NCBI RefSeq assembly: GCF_000003605.2
Contig: NW_003121914.1
Coordinates: 5,092-19,907 of the forward strand
Source of the DNA: Saccoglossus kowalevskii
Taxonomy: Eukaryota; Hemichordata; Enteropneusta; Harrimaniidae
Direction: 5' to 3'
DNA length: 14,816 nucleotides
Shown here: in pieces, positions 11,901 through 14,816 of the stretch
Numbering within the stretch: position 1 is the first letter of the stretch
How the letters are laid out: each line of letters begins with the position of its first letter
The notes under the pieces: model-generated
Database searches by the model: none
Told to the model about the DNA's origin: nothing
Seen by the model: the letters and a program-made list of their open reading frames with translations, nothing else
Position numbers and translations under genes: made by a program

Positions 11901-13813
11901 AGTATACAAAAATTGTTAGTAAAATACAATAACAGCCAAAAATATATGACAACACAATTTACACTGTAACAAAAAATACAAGAGCCATTTTTAATCAGCC
12001 TTGAGGTAAGCATGTTTAAAACTACTTAATAAGCTTGAGTACTTGACTGAATACTCTTCCAGTATTTAGCATGGACAATTGCAAAAGCTTCTACGATAAA
12101 GATCCTTACTGGTTAAACTTGTAATATTAAGCATTTATAAAGCATACATATATTTTTGTGGGAAATTCATCAATATGCACATTGCACATCAACCTAATGG
12201 CTCTTTTTTAAATCTTACACAATTTATTTACAAAAGATGTTTCACTCCATAATTATCTAAAAATATGTGGTGTATGATGTATCTATAAAGTTTTAATGTG
12301 ATCAGTTGGGATATGTCAGAGATATATAGTTGCAGAACAGCATTCATTGAAAATAAAATGGCTGCCAGTCAGCCGTTGCATCAGGGGCCCATAATTTTTA
12401 AAATATGTAAAAAGTTTGAACAATATCCATATATACATGACAGAGATCATTTGGCTATCTTGAATTGGTTTGTGAAACAATGTGCATATGCATTCTAAGA
12501 AGACCACAAACTTAATTAAAATATTCATTTTAAAAAGAAGATGATAGTTTTTATCACAAATTTAATAATTATATAATGACCACTTACCTAAGCATAGTTT
12601 GTGGTACATTGGTTCTCATAAATGGTATGGCTCCTTCCTTTTTTAACACTCGAACTATGACATGATCTTCAGTACATATTTTACCAATGTATTTGGATAT
12701 ACCAAAATGACTGTCATATCCCTAGAATAAAAACACCACCACTGATGTCATCCACAATTGCACATAGGATGTTTCATCTACACCACTGATGGGCTACATG
12801 TCTTGCACATACCGGATTCTGCCGTAAATTCGCCCTGGGCCGTTAAACGGCAGTTTGGGTTTAAAAAAAAATAAAATGGGACCAAGAAATCGTGATTTTT
12901 TGGCAGTTTTTTAAGGTGTTATTTTAATCTTTTCTGATGCCTGAAAGTTTCACCATAGTCAAGAGTATGATGTTTATTGCGACTAGCGTGAATGGGTAAT
13001 CTTCGTTTTGACAAAGAGCTGTTATCACTGTGAACAATGTTAAATTATTCTTCATGCTCATCTTTTGAAAACAACTATTTCTGTATTTAAAAACAAATTG
13101 TGTCGCTTTCCCATCAAAATCCAAGCCAAAAGATCGTACAACAACATCGGCAAATCTCTTCCATGCTGTGTTCAATAACATTATCATATTTAAATAAGCT
13201 ATCATGGTAAGTTGAACATGTTGGCATCATCCATCGTTTTCATTGGTTAATTAGCGATTTGACCTGTCAGGTCAAAGAACACCGTTCCAGGTCAAACATG
13301 GCAGATATTCATTTCTACAGCATTGAGCGTTGAAAATGCGATCGGGATCATTCACTTACGATGAAATAAGTAAAAATTTTTTTGGGAGAAAGATTCGCGG
13401 TCTATTTTTTAATCCAGCAAGAAAAAAAAATGTATAAAATTATAGATTAGCTTCTGCAATAGTTTCTTTCGTTTTGAGTGGTCCAATTACCGGTGTTAAA
13501 TATAAGCTCCTTAAAAATATTTGATGACACCAAATAAGGGCCCACCAGTTGTGAAACCGCCCAGGGCAGTTTTTCGGATGGGCGAATTTACAGCAGAATC
13601 CGGTAGTATGTTTTAGTATTTTCATTTAAACCACTGTTATCCAGAATTACACATAGTACATTTCATTTACATAAATTCTTTCTAAACTCAGCAAAGGGTG
13701 TCACAATGTATTAACACATATACCTTAAGATACACACACTCTTTGACACTGACTGGTATACCATAAAGAATTCCACTTTTGTCTCCATTTGCATCAAGTT
13801 CTTTTGCCCATTC
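2868..13813 (-). CDS. FAAH: Fatty-acid amide hydrolase (amidase signature family), 12 exons, 5'-partial
   Basis: Enzymes of this family cleave fatty-acid amides such as anandamide and oleamide to the free acid and an amine, at internal membranes. Exons on the minus strand: 13813-13724, 12721-12588, 9741-9535, 8960-8920, 8566-8442, 7809-7684, 7596-7475, 7398-7308, 6599-6513, 5892-5781, 4846-4704, 2999-2868. All introns are GT-AG and the phases agree throughout, giving 469 residues and a TAA stop. Numbering from the first residue in the window, Lys24 (VSVKE), Ser99 (GGSSGGEG) and Ser123 (DIAGS) match mammalian Lys142, Ser217 and Ser241 with one offset of 118. The end, SVGIPVGVQCIALKWQEELC, is close to the vertebrate C-terminus. 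The start codon and the N-terminal membrane helix expected for FAAH lie beyond the right edge. After the catalytic Lys there are 445 residues, against about 437 in the human enzyme; most of the excess is an acidic insertion in the seventh visible exon. No frameshift or premature stop is seen. FAAH-1 fits better than other amidases, by resemblance over the whole length. Confidence 0.94.
3163..3978 (+). repeat. 67-bp minisatellite, 12 units plus a partial, in the last FAAH intron
   Basis: Units start with TTTACATAGCGGCTGGTAAG at 3163, 3230, 3295, 3362, 3427, 3494, 3561, 3628, 3695, 3762, 3828, 3895 and 3962 (partial). Most are 67 bp; two are 65 and one is 66. Each carries a purine-rich middle (AGAGGAGGTTAAGGGAGCTG). 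The first four units alternate 67/65/67/65, with matching variants every second unit, so a 132-bp dimer was duplicated there. Stops occur in all frames, so it is not coding. Confidence 0.97.
3979..4703. other. Intron remainder, no gene
   Basis: AT-rich intron between the minisatellite and the donor of the 4704-4846 exon. It contains an (AT)n run at about 4448-4463. I see no other repeat, ORF or element. Confidence 0.6.
4704..4846 (-). CDS. FAAH: FAAH exon, YNILDIPAGTVPVTQVT block
   Basis: 143 nt, two bases finishing a Cys codon plus 47 codons. The acceptor is TGTCTTTAATAG and the donor GTAAAATG. It encodes LAGTTAIYNILDIPAGTVPV, TQVTQEDEDN and DEWDRLAKE, matching human YNCLDFPAGVVPVTTVTAEDD and DIWDIILKKA. 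This is the conserved C-terminal amidase strand and turn that lines the acyl channel. Confidence 0.94.
4847..5780. other. FAAH intron of 934 nt, nothing recognised
   Basis: Bounded by donor GTAAGTTG (at 5780) and acceptor TTTAATAG (at 4847) on the minus strand. AT-rich, with no repeat structure or open frame that looks real. Confidence 0.7.
5781..5892 (-). CDS. FAAH: FAAH exon, AWKDANIDVLIGPGFG block
   Basis: 112 nt, 37 codons plus one base. The acceptor is GACTTGTTGTCTTCTCAG and the donor GTAAGTTG. It encodes EYFSKFVSAWKDANIDVLIG then PGFGITACSNKYAAKLF. The vertebrate counterpart is QWKAMNLDVLLTPMLGPAL. Open frame continues past both splice sites, but the family alignment ends at them. Confidence 0.91.
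6261..6490 (-). mobile_element. TTAA-flanked MITE, copy 1 (piggyBac-like ends)
   Basis: 230 bp between two perfect TTAA sites (6257-6260 and 6491-6494). The ends are imperfect inverted repeats: TCTTTTTCCCCACCAG on the left and GGTGGTGAAATGG on the right. It is the reverse complement of the element at 9101-9300; a 31-nt block (6434-6464) is identical to 9126-9156 inverted. TTAA duplication and CCTTTT-type ends are typical of the piggyBac superfamily. No transposase is encoded. It starts 18 nt inside the intron after the 6513-6599 exon. Confidence 0.85.
6513..6599 (-). CDS. FAAH: FAAH exon, cap to helix linker
   Basis: 87 nt, 29 codons, phase 0 at both ends. The acceptor is TTGCTCCAG and the donor GTGAGT. 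It encodes SRRMLNYYEACCSGDKSTSQ followed by IWSDYKKLT. Similarity to vertebrate FAAH is weak (compare SAEKLWKLQHEIEMYRQ), so the call rests on the splice sites, the open phase-0 frame and the correct spacing to the next exon. A TTAA-flanked MITE begins only 18 nt into the following intron. Confidence 0.8.
6600..7307. other. FAAH intron of 708 nt, nothing recognised
   Basis: Bounded by good GT/AG sites. AT-rich. I found no repeat or coding signal in it. Confidence 0.65.
7308..7398 (-). CDS. FAAH: FAAH exon, membrane-cap region, Arg-rich
   Basis: 91 nt, completing the split Leu and adding 30 codons. The acceptor is TTCTCATTTCAG; the alternative two bases on brings an in-frame stop. The donor is GTAAGGTT. 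It encodes LEGEAVDKHLSTQLRYSIHP then SFSRRLRRPFM. By position this covers the start of the cap that dips into the membrane in mammalian FAAH (around residues 404-438), but it is far more basic here. The mammalian counterparts are FKGDFVD and LPSWFKRLL. Confidence 0.86.
7475..7596 (-). CDS. FAAH: FAAH exon with acidic insertion
   Basis: 122 nt, 40 codons plus two bases. The acceptor TTTTTCCTTCGCAG has a good pyrimidine tract and the donor is GTAAGTTA. It starts LIPFNIPLLSG, with LIPF identical to vertebrate FAAH, then has an acidic run DNNDEEDD not present in the mammalian enzyme as I recall it. After that comes FELLHADGNKAWLSH. The introns on either side are only 87 and 76 nt. The region after LIPF is poorly conserved. 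Confidence 0.88.
7684..7809 (-). CDS. FAAH: FAAH exon, MRVGYYDDDGYF block
   Basis: 126 nt, 42 codons, phase 0 at both ends. Two AGs compete for the acceptor. The upstream one (ATTCATTCAG, exon from 7809) keeps frame; the nearer one, 10 nt downstream, would break it. It encodes KFSDQKVMRVGYYDDDGYF, then PVPACRRAV and ALKSRGHT, matching human LRVGYYETDNYTMPSPAMRR and LEAAGHT. The donor is GTAGGATT. Confidence 0.92.
8050..8188 (+). repeat. Cluster of a 17-bp repeat in an intron
   Basis: CATTTTTGAAA begins at 8050, 8067, 8089, 8144, 8161 and 8178, in most cases joined by CTTGAT to give a 17-bp unit CATTTTTGAAACTTGAT. A non-repeat segment (about 8100-8143) splits the cluster in two. The unit junction creates the palindrome TGATCA. 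The rest of this intron (7810-8441) shows nothing else. Confidence 0.9.
8442..8566 (-). CDS. FAAH: FAAH exon, MARDVDG block
   Basis: 125 nt, entered with one base of a split Leu codon and ending in phase 0. The acceptor is TTTTGCTTTTAG and the donor GTTTGTGT. It encodes LSGLNGVMARDVDGVVLTMK and SSLPPIPFNAK. The human counterparts are LGPMARDVESLALCLKALL and VPPLPF. The LNGVMARD segment is the usual amidase-core element after the signature. Confidence 0.93.
8567..8919. other. FAAH intron of 353 nt, nothing recognised
   Basis: Short AT-rich intron between the MARD exon and the 41-nt micro-exon. No repeat seen. The frames that stay open here are extensions of the neighbouring exon. Confidence 0.65.
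8920..8960 (-). CDS. FAAH: FAAH 41-nt micro-exon
   Basis: Encodes about 14 residues, SEQGEPSVIGGQKG, with a split codon at each end. The acceptor is TATTTGCTTAG and the donor GTAAGTGA. I accept it because it is needed to restore frame between the signature exon and the GVMARDV exon, and because it gives exactly the vertebrate spacing between the KPT and MARD motifs. Sequence similarity of the segment itself is low. Skipping it would shift the frame, since 41 is not a multiple of 3. Confidence 0.82.
9101..9300 (+). mobile_element. TTAA-flanked MITE, copy 2 (piggyBac-like ends)
   Basis: 200 bp with terminal inverted repeats CCTTTTCACCACAG and CTGGTGGTGAAAAGG. The left flank is TTAA (9097-9100); the right is TAAA (9301-9304), one change from a TTAA duplication. 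It is inverted relative to copy 1 at 6261-6490, with several shared blocks and about 30 bp missing in the centre. Non-coding and non-autonomous. Confidence 0.85.
9535..9741 (-). CDS. FAAH: FAAH exon with amidase signature and both catalytic serines
   Basis: 207 nt, residues 75 (part) to 143 plus two bases. The acceptor CCCTAACAG at 9742 is preferred over two downstream AGs because it gives SFSCSNPVYG, which keeps the vertebrate length SYDCSNPLFG. The donor is GTCAGT. Motifs in order: CSNPVYGETLNP, PGGSSGGEGALIG (Ser99, codon 9671-9669, bridging cis-Ser), GIGSDIAGSVRVPAHF (Ser123, codon 9599-9597, nucleophile) and CGICSLKPT. The first residue of the usual GG pair before the nucleophile is Ala. 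Ser99 uses TCT and Ser123 uses AGC. Confidence 0.95.
9742..10159. other. Start of the largest FAAH intron, no gene
   Basis: No coding or element structure is clear. A fragment near 10012-10030 (GGCAAAGTCCCCGTTAG) resembles the AGTCCCCGTTTTCGG segment at 10907-10919, so repeat-derived sequence may already begin here. Confidence 0.5.
10160..12480 (+). repeat. Diverged repeat array with ATGGCC hairpin cores, in intron 9742-12587
   Basis: A unit recurs about every 100-270 bp. It contains TGTACCAAGTTTGAACAAAATCCATC-like sequence, a TTGATGATTTTTAGCACAAA block, a core like AAAATGGCCACCAGTCGGCC followed by ATTTT, and GTGAAACAAATTGATGTGCA. Hairpin cores lie near 10314-10338, 10455-10480, 10607-10630, 10727-10750, 10954-10975, 11129-11154, 11548-11565, 11656-11680, 11807-11830 and 12354-12376. 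The ACCAAGTTT core is shared with the array at 1-963. The stretch from about 11880 to 12290 is more degraded. Open frames here are short and non-coding. Confidence 0.85.
10857..10885 (+). repeat. CGCA/CA microsatellite
   Basis: A short GGACGCACGCACGCACACAC-type run ending in GGACACACGG. It sits inside the larger repeat array and is followed by a 7-bp perfect hairpin, AGTCCCC (10907-10913) / GGGGACT (10935-10941). Confidence 0.9.
12588..12721 (-). CDS. FAAH: FAAH exon, GYDSHFG to NVPQTML block
   Basis: 134 nt, residues 31-74 plus two bases of Ser75. The acceptor is TTTTTATTCTAG and the donor GTAAGTGG. It contains GYDSHFGISKYIG, HVIVRVLKKEGAIPF and TNVPQTML. These correspond to human GQDSTLGLS, VLKLQGAVPF and TNVPQSMF. 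Leu74 occupies the acyl-channel position 192, which as I recall is Leu in rat and Phe in human. Confidence 0.92.
12812..13603. mobile_element. TA-flanked terminal-inverted-repeat element, 792 bp, non-autonomous
   Basis: CCGGATTCTGCCGTAAATTC at 12812-12831, continuing to 12835, matches the reverse complement of 13580-13603 at 23 of 24 positions. TA flanks both ends (12810-12811 and 13604-13605), as expected for TA-targeting families such as Tc1/mariner. Subterminal blocks CCCTGGGC (12833-12840) and GCCCAGGG (13559-13566) also pair. It sits inside a FAAH intron (12722-13723) and makes up most of it. The longest frame, 13205-12924 on the minus strand (93 residues), is not recognisable and shows no transposase motif. 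Confidence 0.85.
13260..13294. promoter_or_regulatory. Three AGGTCA half-sites (possible nuclear-receptor site)
   Basis: TGACCT at 13260-13265 and AGGTCA at 13269-13274 form an everted repeat with a 3-nt spacer. A second AGGTCA on the plus strand follows at 13289-13294. A CCAAT box (ATTGG, 13242-13246) lies just to the left. The cluster is inside the TIR element. AGGTCA is the known half-site of many nuclear receptors; function here is only inferred. Confidence 0.35.
13724..13813 (-). CDS. FAAH: FAAH exon with catalytic lysine (first exon in window)
   Basis: 90 nt, phase 0 at both ends, residues 1-30. The acceptor is TTTTAACAG and the donor GTATAT. It encodes EWAKELDANG followed by ILYGIPVSVKE. 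The Lys of VSVKE (codon 13744-13742) is the general base, Lys142 in mammals. The match to the vertebrate LLYGVPVSLKE block is clear. Upstream coding exons are not in the window. Confidence 0.92.
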
Positions 13814-13914
13814 CTGTTAAAACAATATAATTCACACTCAGTGTTTGTTCATTCATGACAGTAATACTACTTGTTGGTTTGTCTCTAATGTACTAACAGT
13901 TTGGCATTTACTCG

Positions 13915-14046
13915 GCAAGTACTCTTTCATAGTTCAGAACAGTACTTGCTTACTAGTTAATTTCTTTATTTTAAAAAAATCTGTATAGTAGTCTCGGTTC
14001 TAGTAAATGTTTTTGGCCATACAGGCCATGGATGTTTACTAGAACC
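13915..14046. repeat. Two neighbouring perfect inverted repeats
   Basis: GCAAGTACT (13915-13923) pairs with AGTACTTGC (13941-13949), 17-nt loop. GGTTCTAGTAAA (13996-14007) pairs with TTTACTAGAACC (14035-14046), 27-nt loop; that loop holds GGCCAT twice. Both lie in the intron upstream of the first visible exon. Nothing else is seen in 13814-14166. Confidence 0.85.
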
Positions 14047-14166
14047 TCTACCCTATCAGGCTGTTAACTACTGTTAACTATCTTTGTAGCCATCCTTCAA
14101 CTATCGGTGAATTAACATAATAGTGAGTGGTTATTAGTGTCACATGTTTGATTAATTAGTGAAAAT

Positions 14167-14816
14167 TACAGAATTCCTGGTGACTGGAAAATTGACTATA
14201 TTCTTGGTGACTAATGAAAGTCATAGAATTCATTGCGACTGGTGAAAGTCATTGAACTTCTCATAACGGGAAAGGCACTGAATTGCTGGTAACTAATAGA
14301 AGGCATTTAATTACTCTTAAAAGTCACTGAATTCCTGGTATCTGGTAAAAGTCACTGAATTCCTGGTATCTGGTAAAAGTCACTGAATTCCTGGTATTTG
14401 GTAAAAGACACTTAATTCCTGGTGACTGGTAACGGTCACTAAATTCCTGGTAACTAGTAAAAGTCACCAAATTCCCGGTATCTAGTAAAAGTCATCAAAT
14501 TCCTGGTGTCTAGTAATAGTCACTGAATTCCTGGTGTCTAGTAAAAGTCACTGACTTCCTTGTATCTAGAAAAAGTCATTGAATTCCTGGTGTCTAGTAA
14601 AAGTCACTGAATTCCTGGTGTCTAGTTAAAGTCACTGAATTTCTGGTGTCTAGTAAAAGTAATTGAATTCCTGGTGTCTAGTAAAAGTCATTGAATTCCT
14701 TGTGTCTAGTAAAAGTAATTGAATTCCTGGTATCTAGTAAAAGTCACTGAATTTCTGGTGTCTAGTAAAAGTAATTGAATTCCTGGTATCTAGTAAAAGT
14801 CACTGAATTTCTGGTG
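14167..14816 (+). repeat. 28-bp minisatellite, about 23 units, running off the right edge
   Basis: The unit is AAAGTCACTGAATTCCTGGT followed by GTCTAGTA. Copies left of about 14310 are degraded; those to the right are close to consensus. From about 14640 the units pair up: AATTGAATTCCTGGTATC alternates with CACTGAATTTCTGGTGTC, a 56-bp dimer. Most units carry GAATTC. There is no open frame through it. It lies in the intron upstream of the first visible FAAH exon. Confidence 0.96.

Larger units (their letters stand above)
12738..13671 (+). repeat. Imperfect direct repeat of about 43 bp flanking the TIR element
   Basis: 12738-12782 and 13630-13671 share ACCACTG, ATCCA, AATT, CACATAG, TTCAT and TACA in the same order and orientation, with one 3-nt indel. 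They lie on either side of the TA-flanked element but are separated from its ends by about 27 nt each, so they are not a target-site duplication. Confidence 0.75.

Noticed and set aside
12924-13205. 93-residue minus-strand frame inside the TIR element
   Set aside because: No recognised motif and no splice or codon evidence; described only as element interior.
13276-13287. GAACACCGTTCC as a steroid-receptor palindrome
   Set aside because: The match to AGAACANNNTGTTCT is imperfect in the right half; kept only as context for the AGGTCA cluster.
13296-13331. AACATGG start followed by an 11-codon frame (MADIHFYSIER)
   Set aside because: Good start context, but the frame stops at once and no downstream exon on the plus strand supports a gene.
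14167-14816. CRISPR array or coding repeat
   Set aside because: 28-bp units abut with no spacers, and 28 is not a multiple of three, so no frame persists.

Overview
The window is AT-rich eukaryotic DNA, most likely from an invertebrate animal and probably a marine one. It holds intron-split coding sequence with GT/AG junctions, long introns full of diverged tandem repeats, small inverted-repeat transposons and two minisatellites. Nothing suggests a bacterium, phage or plasmid: there are no dense ORFs, operons, tRNAs or rRNAs. The animal group cannot be fixed from the sequence alone.

The only gene I can support lies on the minus strand from 13813 down to the stop codon at 2870-2868. Twelve exons join in consistent phase into 1410 nt, which is 469 residues plus the stop. 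This is the C-terminal four fifths of a fatty-acid amide hydrolase (FAAH), an amidase-signature serine hydrolase. The first exon or exons, with about 118 N-terminal residues and the start codon, lie beyond the right edge. The catalytic Lys-Ser-Ser residues are all present. Their spacing fits mammalian Lys142, Ser217 and Ser241 with one constant offset of 118. The gene looks intact and functional.

Layout from left to right. 1-963: seven diverged tandem units in the 3' flank. 964-1904: unassigned, with a retroelement-like (ATT)n tail near 1804-1829. 1905-2332: a foldback element. 2333-2867: the presumed 3' UTR and flank. 2868-13813: the gene. Its introns hold a 67-bp minisatellite (3163-3978), two copies in opposite orientation of a TTAA-flanked MITE (6261-6490 and 9101-9300), a 17-bp repeat cluster (8050-8188), a long diverged array with a recurrent ATGGCC hairpin core (about 10160-12480), and a TA-flanked inverted-repeat element (12812-13603). 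13814-14816 is the upstream intron, with two hairpins and a 28-bp minisatellite that runs off the edge.

I found no undescribed multigene system. The points of interest are the variant FAAH features (an Ala in the oxyanion loop, an Arg-rich cap, an acidic insertion) and the load of mobile and tandem repeats in its introns.
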